Source of the DNA: Hypericum androsaemum
Taxonomy: Eukaryota; Streptophyta; Magnoliopsida; Malpighiales; Hypericaceae
Length of the DNA stretch: 64,000 nt
Reading direction: 5' to 3'
NCBI GenBank assembly: GCA_963995505.1
Contig: OZ023184.1
Coordinates: 14,276,308-14,340,307, forward strand
Below are positions 13,230 to 28,726 of the stretch, one piece after another. Positions within the stretch are counted from its first letter, which is position 1. Every line of letters starts with the position of its first letter. The notes beneath the pieces were generated by a model. The model was not told where the DNA came from, searched no databases, and was given only the letters and a program-made list of their open reading frames with translations. The translations under genes were made by a program, and so were the position numbers.

Positions 13230-15190
13230 GCATCATCATTATATTCATGACTTTAATTCCAAAGGTTGTGAGCACAACAGTTCTTGGCAACGATAGACTG
13301 ATAAGTCGAGTGGGATGCCTCTATAAGATGATTTGCTAAGTTGATGTTGCTCAGGCTAAAAAGGATAATTAAGGAAGTGATAGGTATATAACATACGACA
13401 TTAATAGCAGGTAGATAATTCACAGAGAGTATGATGATTGCAAGCGAAATGATAAACTACACTAACAACTCCAAGCGTGAAGCCATCTTGATCAAGTTGG
13501 ACTTTGCAAAAGCCTTTGATTGTGTGATCTGGGATTATCTTAAAGAGACGACGTTGGCAATGAGCTTCAGAAGATGATGGATATGCTGGATTAGAGGATG
13601 TATAAGGAGCACAAAAGTGTCCATCTTGGTGAACGGCTCCCAGACTTAACAATTTCAGATGGAGAGGGGGGTTAAGGCAATGAGACCCCCTCTCGCATTT
13701 TCTTTTTCTTCGATGGGATGCGAGTTTCGATGAAGAAACTGTGAATCTAGGTTTGATTAAGGGAATTGTGGTTCAGGATAACCATGAGCAATTAAATTTA
13801 CTACAGTATGCGGATGATACTATTATATTATTTGCCAACTCCGATAAAACTATGTTGAATTTAAACTGCATAGTGATGCTTTTTTGGCCTAACTTCTGGG
13901 CTAAAAATCAATCTTGCAAACTCTACAATGATTCCAATCAATGTGTTGGAGAACAAGGTTATTCGATATCTCGAGGTTATTATATGGTGGAGTTCAGAGG
14001 TGAAGACCAGGTTATAAAAGATCAATAAGAACATTGTCGCATACCCTAATGACTTCGGTGGAATGGGTATTGAGAAGCTAATAAACAAGAACAAGGCTCT
14101 CCTATTGAAGTGATTTTGGAAATTTATATTAAAATTTTTTGAGAAGGCAGAAATTTATAAATTGGAAGGAGTATTTATGGGCTAAAATGATAATAAGCAT
14201 TCATGACTTTTATTTTAGTTCCATCTTGGACTTCTATAAGGTAAAAATAATGTGCTTTGGAGTGCCATATGTAAGATGGCACGAGAGAATAGTGAAATGG
14301 TGAGAACTTTCATCATGGCAATTAAGTTACCGGTAAGACATGGAGCAACATTTCTATTATGGAATGAAAAATGGCTCGGGTATGCCATTTTGAGAGAAGA
14401 TTTTGGTAAACTCTATTTGTTTTCTAATCAACAAGCTGCATAATTGGAAAATAGGGAAGCTGGAATTTAGTAGACTCTATCTACTTTCTAATTAACAAGC
14501 TGCTACAATTGGGGAATATGGAAGCTGGATCAACAACTTATGTAATCGGGCTCCTACATGGAGTAGACCACTATTGTTAAGAGAGTAGGAAACTCTGCAA
14601 GTTTTGCTTGATCTTCTCTCGACAATGCACATAAAAATGCAGGAAGACTAACTACAGTGACTTAACTATGGGGACACAAACTTCTCCGTATGTGTAGAAA
14701 ATTTTACAAGAATACTCTCTCGATGACTAGTTACACGCATTAGATTGGTAAGATATGGAGCGAAAAATACATCTTAAGGTTGAATACTTTTTGTTGATTA
14801 TATTTCAAAGAAGGAAATTGCAAACCAGGGGTAGATTGATTTTTTCTGAAATGATCCAACCTTAGAAAAGCTTGTGCCTTTTCTGCATGGTTGAAGACAA
14901 GACAAATTTTTATCTACTTATTCATTACCAGTTTACATGAGGGGTATGAAGTTTCTTTACTGGCAAAATGGGTATCCAATGGTTTTGTGGTATTTAGGTG
15001 ATGTCCTAGTCATGGACAGGGATGGTCAGTGGTGAAACAAACTTGAAGGTATGGAGTACAATAATTGGTGCTATATTTTGGAGATTGTGGCGACACCGAA
15101 ATAATAAAATCTTTGAGGAAGGGCAGTGCGACCGAGTGGCGGTAATTTACTTTATCCTATATCAAGCCTATTGGTTAAATAAAGAAAAAT
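13230..15190 (+). pseudogene. LINE ORF2 remnant: reverse transcriptase through zf-RVT
   Basis: A decayed L1-type reverse transcriptase can be followed in order across frames: LISRVGCLYKM (about 13300), LIKLDFAKAFDCVIWDYL (about 13486), a CIRSTKVSILVNGS-type segment, then LIKGIVV and LLQYADDTIIL with the catalytic YADD box (about 13753-13845). The zf-RVT side follows with WNEKWLGYAILREDFGKLY (14361-14423) and IIGAIFWRLWRHRNNKIFEE (about 15063-15122), the usual C-terminal wording. Many stops and frameshifts make it non-functional. No poly(A) tail or target duplication is clear. Confidence 0.8.
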
Positions 15191-15721
15191 AATGTGTTGA
15201 TCAGGACCTACTTCTATATATCGACTCTAATATGTTAATTATGGTTTAAGACGACTTAGTCTATACTAAAGTATATCTAAGGCATAAAAGAGTGCATGGA
15301 CTGCAACCTATGGTATAAGGCAAGGGGAAGTAAAAATTCAAGGCAATTTTTATAAGTATGGCCAAGGACCGTAACAACATTGTGAAGGTATAACAACTTA
15401 GTCAATTATGGGATAACACAACTTAGCCAATTCCGGTATACTACTCTCTCTCCCCTCTCTTCAGCTTCCTCATCCCCTTTTCTCCTCTTTCTTCTTCCTC
15501 CTTCGCTCTTATAGCGTGGCGGTAAGTTGTTAATGAAAATTGCTAAGGTTGGTTGTAGTGTTTCAGTTGTTTGTTTGAAGGTAGGTGCTTGACGTTTCAG
15601 AGAGGAAATGAGGAAGAAGAAAGAGGAGAGAGAGGGGAGGAGGAAAAAGAAGAGAGGGGAGAGTGATTGAAAAACTATAAATAAATAAAGAACTAAAATT
15701 ATATGTTTATTTGGTCAACCT
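15191..15721. other. Spacer with pyrimidine-rich block
   Basis: No gene is visible. A CT-rich block at about 15430-15500 and a GA-rich block at about 15600-15665 are rough inverted counterparts and may belong to the decayed MULE-like element whose right arm is at 15722-15935. Confidence 0.3.
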
Positions 15722-15935
15722 CACATTGCCATGTGGATTAAAAATCTGACATGGCATGCACGTGAGCCTCAAAATTATAGAGTTGAAATTGGCTCGGGGA
15801 GCTCCTTGAGCCTCTATGCTCCAAAATGGTACAAAATGTTATTTTCAAAGTTCAATATCACATTTCAAGAAGTTGCAGACTATATGCTATAAAAGTGAAC
15901 TTTTCTCAATAAAAAATGACTTTAAAGTGATATAG
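15722..15935. repeat. Relative of the 10460 MULE terminal repeat
   Basis: The stretch 'ttggctcggggagctcctt' followed by 'gagcctctatgctccaaaa' parallels the right arm of the element at 10460-11838 ('ttggctcgggaaggctccc', 'gagcctctaatgcaaaaaa'). It ends in GTGAACTTTTCTCAAT, comparable to GTACTTTTCCC. This is probably the right arm of a diverged sister element; a left arm may lie around 15330-15440 but is too eroded to prove. Confidence 0.45.
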
Positions 15936-16046
15936 TTGAGAATGAAATATCACATCTCAAAAAGTTGCAGACCATAGGCTATAAAAGTGAACTTTTCCCA
16001 ATAGAAAATGACTTTAAAGTGATATAGTTGAGACTGAAATATGTGG
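15850..16046. repeat. Tandem duplication, period about 80 bp
   Basis: Two successive copies contain 'gctataaaagtgaactttt', 'aatgactttaaagtgatata' and 'gttgaga-tgaaatat'. The second copy differs by only a few bases. This is a local tandem duplication at the end of the MULE-like arm. Confidence 0.7.
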
Positions 16047-17913
16047 AATCTCATATTACTTAGAGAATCATGCTTAGATAAGTTTAAATAGAACTAGAAA
16101 TCTAGCATGAGTAAGCTGGAGAAGAAGAGACAAGCTTCTCGCCTCTTCTTTTCGTCCTACTCAACTTGGACCGCACGTCATGTCCCAGATGTAGGTTACG
16201 AGAATTATTTTGAGTCTTATCTTTTTGGGGCTAGACTTGTTACTCCAATGATAGCAAGTTAATAAGGAGTATTTATGGCTCCAATAATAACCAAGTTAAT
16301 AGGGCCATTCATGATTGTCATAAACTTGGATTTGGTTGTTGGAGATCCCTAACAATCTATAAAAGGAGACATCCTCGATATGTCAATCTTAAATAAAGTC
16401 AAAAGTTGTTGGAAGTAGGAAGTTGGTGGTGTAATTTATTTCTTTAACATGAATCAATGTTCTAAATTAATGTGATTTCATGGTTCTTCGTAAATGGGCT
16501 TTAATAATTTCATTTGAGTCTAATTTTCTTAAGTAATCTTAAAAATGAGCCTGCAAGTTATGATTTGAAGTACTTTATGCATCTCTCGTAACTGGTCAGG
16601 TTGGCACTTTGATAAAAGTGATAGCATTTACTTCATTCCCCTCCTTTGAAAAAAGGATTTCTTCTCAAACCTTGTGTACGTTATATTTTTGCCAATTAAC
16701 AACAATGCGTGTACAAGATTGAATTTTTGAATATCGTGGTTGCATTTGATATCTTCTATTTCAACAGAATACAGACTTCGAACCTAAATAATCCAAAGTC
16801 ATCTCCAAATTAAAAGTCAAGACTTACTTATTCGTATAAGATTTTCTCCAATCTTCAATCTATTCTACAAATTGACCAATGGTGAACCTCCAAAATAATC
16901 AAATTTGTCAACTCCCAAGAAGTCACTATGCTCAATATGAAAATCCTAAGTTATGTAGGTTATGGGCTGAGTATTTATCTTAACAACAACAACAACTAGT
17001 TCTTCATATTCAGTATTAATAGCACTTACACACTTCTTCATATTAGCATATCCACCAATGATAATTTATCGAACAAATTTCTCAAGTAAAATAGTGACAT
17101 GGTATGCTCATCAAACAATCTTCATCGAATAAGTCAATGAAATATTCACCAAATTTATCTCATGTCAAAAACTCTTCAATAATTCCATTAAAAATAACCT
17201 ATATACCAATGGGAGAACTATATATCTTGACCTCAATGTTGCACTTAGTGTAAAAGATGTTCTCTAGTTGTACTTTATCAACTTCTTTCGCATGCAAATC
17301 CATTACTTTCCTTGCCTACCGCATCTTTTCTTCACAATTGCCTTCAAGGTATATTGTTCAGCTTTGTACCTTCAAAAGTGATATCAACTCCATTATTTAC
17401 TTCTTTAGGCCACAGTCCTTGTCTCTTATTACATGTCATTGAATCTTAATCACATTCTTTATTAAAATTAGTTCCCAAATCCCTCTCATCTCTAACCCTA
17501 ATCTTTCTTGGTAAAACTCAGTTTTTTCTACACACATTAGGAACATCTTGTAGCTACTCTTGTCTGCTCTTTATCCGATATATCGTTCATGAAACTTCTT
17601 TAACCTTCTTCGTGATAGAAGTCACATCTCACTCATTATGGCCTCCGTAAACTTTTGTGGATCAACCAATATGACATATCACCTTCAAAATTTATTCTTG
17701 TGTAGTCATACGAAATGTTCTTTCAATTTTTCCCACTTTTCCCTTCTTTCTTTTGGAATTTTTTTTCTTCTTTTCTTTACCGCCTTCTTTCTTTCTTTTT
17801 AATATCTATTTTTATTTTTTAAACTAAGAAACAAACAATAAACAAAAAATTAGAATGCGAATACTAAAGCGAAAGAACAAAATTTAGGGACAGATAATTG
17901 AAATAGAGTATAG
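16047..17913 (-). mobile_element. Degenerate LTR-retroelement interior
   Basis: No intact ORF is present. The segment lies on the internal side of a minus-strand primer-binding site at 17914-17925. Next to it, read on the minus strand, is an A/G-rich Lys-rich stretch (about 17750-17830). The sequence is compatible with an eroded leader and gag, but I cannot place protein domains. Confidence 0.4.
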
Positions 17914-18211
17914 GCTCTGATACCAAATGATACAAACCCCGTTAGAGATGCAACAAGATTTGATCACGAAACGTCGAACCTCAGATCGTTCTAGACCAAT
18001 TTGTGATAACCATATTGACCCGTTGTTTACAACCAAACAAGAACTTGGTATGAAGACTGCGGCCCGCTGATTCAACTAAAATAAGAAACTCGATATGTCG
18101 AAAATATCACATCGTTGATAGAAATATGCTTAATAAATAGAAAAAGAAACAGAATCACTCAAAGAAAAACTTGAAATATTAAAAGAAGTTACCTTCTTGA
18201 AACTCCAACTA
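17914..18211 (-). mobile_element. LTR and primer-binding site of a minus-strand retroelement
   Basis: GCTCTGATACCA (17914-17925 region) is the exact reverse complement of TGGTATCAGAGC, the initiator-Met tRNA primer-binding site used by plant Copia elements. Two bases further right begins TGATACAAACCCC, so on the minus strand an LTR ends ...TATCA just before the PBS. The LTR then runs right to about 18211, where a hAT-like MITE has inserted. Its far end and partner LTR were not identified. Confidence 0.65.
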
Positions 18212-18219
18212 CTCAAAAC

Positions 18220-18678
18220 CATGGTAATCATATACGTGGTCCGACCGATAGTCCGACTAGTCAGACCGTGATTCGGTACAAGGAGCGTACCAGAATTGGC
18301 CCAAAAATGTCAACCTTACGAACCGCCCAAAATCTGGTAGGACTGGGCAGTTCGTCCAAAATTTCGGGTCCGTATTTTTCGGTTGGTAAGGTTGGACCAA
18401 AAATTATAATTTTTTTAAAAAAAAATAAAAAAACAAGAGTTGGTCACTTGGTTTGGTCGGAAATTTTGCACAAATAAAAAAAGAAAGAGACCAAAAAAAT
18501 TAAAATCAAGAAAACTTTATCAATCTCCGTAGTTTCATCATGTATTTGATGATTTTTTGAGGTGTATATGTGATTACATGTACAATTATACATATATATT
18601 ATTAAAAAGTGGTATTTAAAAAAATCAGGTCCGACCGGCGATTCAACCGGTCGATCCGGGTCGTATTTGAAAACACTG
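18220..18678. mobile_element. hAT-like MITE, copy 2 (TSD CTCAAAAC)
   Basis: A 459-bp element with an exact 8-bp flanking repeat CTCAAAAC (18212-18219 and 18679-18686). The right end reads GTATTTGAAAACACTG, the inverse of CAGTGTTTTCAAATAC, a classic plant hAT terminus; the left end CATGGTAATCATATAC is its eroded partner. The interior carries GGTCCGACCG-type words like copies 1 and 3. It lies about 300 bases upstream of the PP2A start codon and may border its promoter. Confidence 0.8.
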
Positions 18679-18686
18679 CTCAAAAC

Positions 18687-18994
18687 CAATAACTTTTGGC
18701 TTCAAAATTAAAATCAAACCGGCGCTCCACCGGGTGACAGGTGGCCCCCCTGGCTCTTGGCTCTCTCACTCTCTCTTGGGCTCATCAGGGGGTTCGTTAA
18801 AAACCAATCTCTCTCAAGATTTGATTCTAAACAATACCAGAATCTTCCTCTCTTTATCTCCTCCCTCCTCAGGAGAAAAAAAAAGGAAAAAAAGAAATCT
18901 TAAATCCATTCCCAATTCTTGAATTACTTAGGGTTAGGGTTAGCCCCGATTCCCGATCAAATCCAACCCCGGGAAGATCTCGCTGTCCTTGAAG
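18687..18994 (+). promoter_or_regulatory. Promoter and leader of the PP2A gene
   Basis: A pyrimidine-rich region (TCTCTCACTCTCTCTTGGG at about 18761, and CTCTCTTTATCTCCTCCCTCC near 18848) directly before the start codon has the look of a plant 5' UTR with Y-patches. No TATA box stands out. The compact space between the hAT-like MITE and the ATG suggests the core promoter lies within these 300 bases. Confidence 0.45.
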
Positions 18995-22708
<3,714 letters not shown>

Positions 22709-23476
22709 GACAGCTATCGATCCGATTCCACTTGTTCCTCCGTACTCCTCTAGGTGTCCCTCACTTGCATGGGCCAAGCTCTCATCAGTGGCGCATTACC
22801 TGCTGTCTACTACAAATGTGCATCTCTCCTGGCTGAGCTGGTCGTTGCGGGAGGCGCAAAAGCACGCATACACTGCTGGTTCTTCTTCTGTCACATATTT
22901 GAACCTTTAGTTGAAAATCTCGCCGGATGTTCTACTGGGACGCTAGGCTGATGACAGACCTTAATGTACTAATTTTGCAAAATTGCGCGTATTATTGCTA
23001 CGGAACCAATATCCAGGCCGCAGGGGCCTTGACTAAATCTGTCGATGAGACCTGGTGGAACGTTTTGCCCTCTAAATTTTAAGCATAAATTAGTTTTCCC
23101 CTTGCTAGTTGGCAGCAACAGATTAAACACTCCGGTGTTCTATCGGCTAATTCTTTGATTCTTCGGACCGTTAGTTAGCTGCACTTTTCAACTGTCATTT
23201 CCTCCGAAATGATCTTCATTGTCTTTTAATTTCTGCAAGGATGTCTGTCTTATCATCTCAGGGATAACAAGTTTACCAAAAGCTGTAGTTTGTTCAGCTC
23301 AAAGTTGGCAGGTAATTTCTTTAATTCCATTTAAGATGTATGTATCATTATGGAACACAGGAGAAGATTCAATTGGATTCAAGATTTCTACGGTTTGTTA
23401 TTACAACAAAAATCGTGTGATTTACGCTATCAATACAATGTTTGATAAACTGTTTGGATACAAGATCAATCAGGTG
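22709..23476. other. Convergent intergenic region between PP2A and LPP-delta
   Basis: The two genes point toward each other with 768 bases between their stop codons. This space must hold both 3' UTRs and poly(A) signals. Several short ORFs are present, none with a recognisable motif. Overlapping 3' UTRs are plausible. Confidence 0.5.
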
Positions 23477-26333
23477 TCACAACCCGACATAAGCGTGAAG
23501 AGATGGGACTAAATCTACCACAGCCCAGGCCAAACCTGCATACTGGATGAATCTGATCCCTGTATCGACATCAAAACTATCCTGACTGCTGAAAAAGAAC
23601 AGCTTCCGGATGTAGCTCGATTGCTTCGTGTCGTCCGACTTTTTGCCGTTAGCTGATCCACTTAACATGGGGAGATAGGTGCTGGATTTTATGGGGATGC
23701 CCAAGGTGTTTGATACGATAGGAAGAACTCGCTTCGCCAAAGCTTTGCTACAAAACTTAACGATGAGTATGGTTGGTATTCCAATGAGCATTCGCCCAAG
23801 AAAGGCGGGTAATGTCAGCTGCGAAAACACTCGTGGCACGGCTTCGTGGTGGAACTGGTGATAAGTCTGTTGTACCCCAGCAACCTGGAAAACCGAGACA
23901 CGGATGAGATCAAATCATGTGAGACACTTGAGACCAAGCAGGCAGCATGGGCTCGTGTCATCTGTTGCTCTTGAATGTGATTCAGATTAGACATTTGGTT
24001 CAACACCAAAAAAGAAAGAAAGAAAGACATTTGGTTCAAGATAGGCTATGGTTTTGAGGTCAACAAGGTAAATGATTGCTTACTATGCCAAGTGCAACAC
24101 CATCAAATGCCGTGTGAAACTCGAAACTTGGAGTCGGAAATTCAGGCGTTGGGTAAGCAAATAGCAACAACAAGCTGAGGGCAGCCCAAAAGGTCGTAAC
24201 TGCAATTGAAATCGAAAAGGGAGTATCATAATGCAAAAGATACAAGAACAATTATAGGGAGTGTGAAACATATTTTATCCCTGGACAGGGGAAGTATTTT
24301 TCTCTACATGGTTTGGAAGGCTCTTCAATACAGTACAATTGTAGGTTGCGCATAAGCATTCTGTCAACACGCAAGTGCCATTGTCAACCATCCATCCAAT
24401 TCCTCACCCTTTCACAAGACCAATTTACACACTTCTCTTGCTCAATTTCATCCAGATCGCTATGCTCGCGGGCAACAAGTACAGCCAAATTAAAAGTCGG
24501 GGTTCACTATGGTGCTGGACATACTGTTCAAGCTTGCCTATGATTTAGAAGTTGAAAAAATAGCCTACCAAAAACTCAAAACTCATTTACAGTATAACAT
24601 AATATAATTTATTGCTACAATGAGAAATCACTCACCATTTTGGCCAGAGATGACGAAATCATCAATGTAGTTGTGGATTTGCAGCCAAAAAGCAAGGATC
24701 ACCAGGCCAACAAAAAGACCACCGATGATGTCGATCAAACTGTGCATGCCAAGGTAAATTCTACCTGTCAAGCAAAGCTAAATTATAGATATTTGAACAT
24801 CAAAAGGAAAGTTATATAGCTGCCGACAAGACAATCATGATTACCTAAACCAATGAGGCCCACGAACAAGCAAACCATAGCGAATCCCGCAAGTTTCAGC
24901 GAGACATCTAGATTTTCATTTTGTGACAGCAGATAGTGCAAAAGGTATCTGCAAATCAATATCAAAAAGTGTCAAAGTTAATGCTTCCATGCACTGCCAA
25001 GGAATTGTTTACAAGAAACTAAGACAACAAGAATTCTCTTCTTTGCCAGAAGGAAAACCAGTGAGAATATTACATTGTAGATTCAATCTCACCTTTTGAT
25101 TTACGAAATTCCTAGTAGCACTACCAACTTCTATCAGAGTATGAACCTTTACATTCCTTAGAAAACAAGGAACAGAATGTTTTGACTAAAGTCGCTGTCA
25201 AGTATTGCAAGAGGAGAAGTATAATCTACATTATTGACTAGGGACGCACATCACATTCCTTGGCTGTTTACGATCCTACGATAACAGCCTACAGCCAGCA
25301 TTTAACCTAGAATAATAAATATCAGAAATTTACCCCCAAGGAAGCTTTGGTTCCAATCATGGAAAGTGAATAGCATTCCGGAAAACGAAGAGGAAGGACA
25401 CATACCCTGATAAGCAAACTGTATTGAGAGTGTGGGAAGACGGCAGCCCATACTCTAAAGCATTATCTTCCTCATCTTTTGTGGCAGTTATTCTCCTAAC
25501 AGGAGGGCAGCTGGGCCTAGGAGCTGACACCACATCCTTTCAAAACCAAAACCACGAATACGAATTCAGACTTCAACCCCACGCCCTCGAACAACAGCTG
25601 AGGATGACAAAACGACAACGAACCGAAAATTGCACGAATGAAGCATGGATTACGGGAATATGAGGTTAACCTTGATGCAGTTCCCTGAGTAGTCACAGAA
25701 AGCCATCAAAAGGGTCATCTGCCTAGCCAATTTGCCATGTCCACTCTACATTACACCCACAAACAGCAAGCAAGTCAATCAATTTCAAGCAATTCTTAGT
25801 CAAAAAAGCTAAAAATCCAAACTCTTTCCCTTTCAGGTAAAGAACAATTACCCAGAAGAGCAAAGGAAGAAAGGCTGTGTAGAAGGGAACAGAGACAACA
25901 CAAGACAAAGCAGAGAAGAAAGCATCCAAGAACCCATGTTGGTACCTCTGCAGAAAGGAAACAAAATTACAATGTAAGAACAAGTTAAAGATCGAATTTT
26001 GAGAAATGGGTATTGATGGAAACAAAATTACTGTGTAAGAACAAGTTAAAGATCGGATTTTGAGAAATGGGTATTGATGGAAACAAAATTACTATGTAAG
26101 AACAAGTTAAAGATCGGATTTTGAGAAATGGGTATTGGTGGAAACAGGTTGGGGGGATTGAATTGAAGGACCTGGATCTGGAGGGCGATGTGGGTCCCAG
26201 AGATGACGTGGCGGCTCACCCATGGTTGGAACAAAGATCTAAGCTTCTGGGTCAAATTGAGGGTTGAAGAAACCACCACCCAACTCAGTATTCCACACAA
26301 GGCCACCCCTTGCCACATTCCTGCACTCTCCAT
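23477..26333 (-). CDS. LPPD: Lipid phosphate phosphatase delta / long-chain-base-1-phosphate phosphatase
   Basis: ER-membrane phosphatase of the PAP2 family that in Arabidopsis removes phosphate from sphingoid-base 1-phosphates, linked to guard-cell ABA responses. Eight exons on the minus strand: 26172-26333, 25852-25947, 25671-25745, 25406-25536, 24845-24948, 24636-24764, 24084-24199, 23477-23884; GT-AG throughout, phases agree, 406 aa (Arabidopsis protein about 416). PAP2 motifs are complete: C1 K(111)-x6-RP, C2 PSSH (143-146), C3 R(191)-x5-H(197)-x3-D(201). Hydrophobic segments (e.g. VALCGILSWVVV, FAMVCLFVGLIGL, FWAALSLLLLFAYP) fit a multi-pass protein. The N-terminal GTHIALQIQ and C-terminal GIRFIQYAGLAWAVVDLVPS are diagnostic of this subtype. 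Convergent with PP2A. Confidence 0.96.
25957..26140. repeat. Three tandem 61-bp units in LPP-delta intron 1
   Basis: Units of about 61 bases containing GGAAACAAAATTAC, TGTAAGAACAAGTTAAAG and TTTTGAGAAATGGGTATTG repeat three times with a few substitutions. They lie within intron 1 between coding exons 1 and 2, so they do not alter the protein. Confidence 0.85.
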
Positions 26334-26650
26334 CTCCCCTTTTTCTCTTCCTTTTAATTTTTTCTTAATTATTTACCCCTCTCTCTCTCTCTCTCTCACG
26401 GGAATTGAGGAGGCTAGAGAGAGAATGAGGAAGTTTGGAATCTCTCTTTTTTTTGGGGGAGGAATTTTTGACCATGTAGATACCCTACAGAAAAGGAAAG
26501 AGGCTTCCAGTTTCTCGTTCACTCTCTTTAATCTTCCTTTGGTTTGTATATTTATTATCTACGACTTGTTTTTGTTTTCTTTATTTGTTTCTGGGCGTAG
26601 GAGGCTGGACTTTGGAGCCGTTTAATTTGTGGATGATTAATTTAAGTTTA
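26334..26650 (-). promoter_or_regulatory. Leader and promoter of the LPP-delta gene
   Basis: Upstream of the minus-strand start codon is a (CT)n tract at about 26381-26398, a (GA)n on the coding strand, typical of plant 5' UTRs. Purine-rich sequence continues to about 26440. The overlapping plus-strand ORF 26188-26625 is antisense to exon 1 and shows no known domain; I treat it as chance. Confidence 0.4.
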
Positions 26651-27855
26651 AATTCGAACAAAACATTCTTTATCAAGTTTTAATGCATTAGTACAGGCAT
26701 AGCTCAAATTATATTTTTTATTAATTTAAAATAAATCTTTACTAATTAATATGCAACGAACAAGGTGTTATTTTAGCTTAATTATGTATTGAATTCGAGT
26801 CTTTGAGTACATGATATTGTTAATATTTATTAAAAGAATTTTGTGATATTTCAAAAGTTCGGACTTAAATCTAGATTAGTTAGCATAGTGCATCGATAGC
26901 TTATAAACCAAAAAAAATTGTGACGGCCAGCAGCCAGCCACAGGTTTGTTTTAGGAAGAAAGAAAGAGGAAAAGTCAGCAGGATGTCAGGTTGGATTCAG
27001 CCGGCAGCGGGTCCAAGGTGGGGAAGAGTGTGGTACGGAGAGGAAGAACATTCAACTCCTTTTAAATAAATATTGGCAGCATTCGTGATTTTGTCGACCT
27101 TAATTTCGTATGACTAGACATGAGACTATATTTGGTAATCATGAAAAAAACAATTCACATAATAATCAATCATTCTAGTTTTTTTCCCGCCAGATTTTGG
27201 GCTGCGAAATTGACCTAGCCAGGGATACAACTTTTGATATCCGATTTTTGGAATTCAAACTTGTGAAAACTGAACTACAACAAATTTGTTTTTTGCAATT
27301 TATGAATTTTGCCATAAAATATGCATCATTGGTGTCAGATCAATATTGTTGATAAATTCAGAACCTATTTAATCCGGTCTCTTGAAATAAATCAAATCAT
27401 TGTTCTTAGATTAATTTTGATAAAAACGGATCAGCTCTATGCCTAAATATGATCATAATAGGCTTATGTCGTCCTTGAATGAAATGGGAATAGAGTAATA
27501 GGGATTGAACTGTGTTTTTGTGCTTGAGCTGCAATCCATGGCCGATGTCCTTAACTGAAAATATGATGGAAGTTTTAATACCAAAGTGAAAAAAATCAAG
27601 TGGGAGCCGGCAATCAATTAATGGAGCATGCGCCGGATTATGGTTGTCGGTTGACCCGACGTCACAATATTGGTCGCATGCGAAATGAATGTGATTTATT
27701 ACCCTTTAGTCACGCAATTTATACTTTGTCCAAAGTTCGTGGAATCCCAAAAGTTTTTCCCATATCATGGGATTTCAATCATACAAACCTCGGTACAAAT
27801 CGATGAAATCACAATGTACACTGATAGAATTGAAATTATATGGTGTTAATTTTTT
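26651..27855. other. Intergenic with an old SINE-like copy
   Basis: At about 26770-26925 a diverged member of the TATAAACCAAAAA repeat family can be seen (AATTCGAGTCTTTGAGTAC, TTAAATCTAGATTAGTTAGC, A-rich end). Elsewhere I see only A/T-rich sequence and isolated short ORFs without a recognisable product. Confidence 0.4.
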
Positions 27856-28726
27856 TGGAAAAAATCCTGTTTAGTACCTTGTAGTTTTACATTTTCATAA
27901 TTTAGGCCATGTGGTTTCAAATTAAAAATTTAGTCTATTGTGGTTTACACACTTTTTTCCGGGCAGGTCCAGGGCAGCCCCGTCCTATCTGAATTGCCAT
28001 GTCGTAGACATGCCAGATATACCCAATCCATCAGAGTAGATGATTTTATGGAAAATATAAAAAAAATCCCTATTTTATTAAAGGTCGTAGAAGCCGTTGC
28101 AGACGAACAACCAAGGACCTGGAACAAAAGGGTCGTCTTTGTTTCGCCCGACATTGACACCGTCCCATCATCGAAGACTTACTGGAGCGCACGGTCAACG
28201 TTTCCTGAAATCGCATAGACGACGACAGACCGAGACCAATTAATGAGAAACCCACTCTTCAGGACAATGGATTTTTGCTTGTTCGATGTCTACGCTGGCT
28301 CCTCGAAGGACGATGCTCACGATGATCTCGATTGAATCGGTTTGAAAACTTGGAGAAGCGGATGTTCCTGGAGAGGTGTGTCCAAGCGAGGACGTCTTAA
28401 GCCGTTCATCAGTTTCTCTCTCCTTCCTTTATAAACATAAGAGAAATGGGAAGAGGTTAGGGATGAAGGAGATTTTGAAAAAAAATTAATAAATAGGGAT
28501 TGTTTTGATATTTTCCATAAAATCTTCCATGAGGATGGATTGGGTATAGCTGGTATGACACGAGGGCAAAGTCTATGACATGGCAGTTCGGATAGAACGG
28601 GCAGCAGCCCTGGACCTGCCCGGGAAAAAGTGTGTAAACCACAAGGGACTAAATTTCTAATTTGAAACCACATGGCCTGAATTCTAAAAATGTAAAACTA
28701 CAAGGTACTAAATGAGACTTTTCCCA
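27856..28726. mobile_element. Mutator-like element with about 230-bp inverted arms
   Basis: The left arm (27856-28085) contains TTTAGTACCTTGTAGTTTTA, GGCCATGTGGTTTCAAATT, GTGGTTTACACACTTTTT and GGGCAGGTCCAGGGC. The right arm (about 28480-28726) holds the inverse of each in mirror order. Between them is about 400 bases of GC-richer sequence with short ORFs in both senses and no recognised domain. Long arms and a non-transposase core fit a non-autonomous MULE. No matching 9-bp flank was found. Confidence 0.75.
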
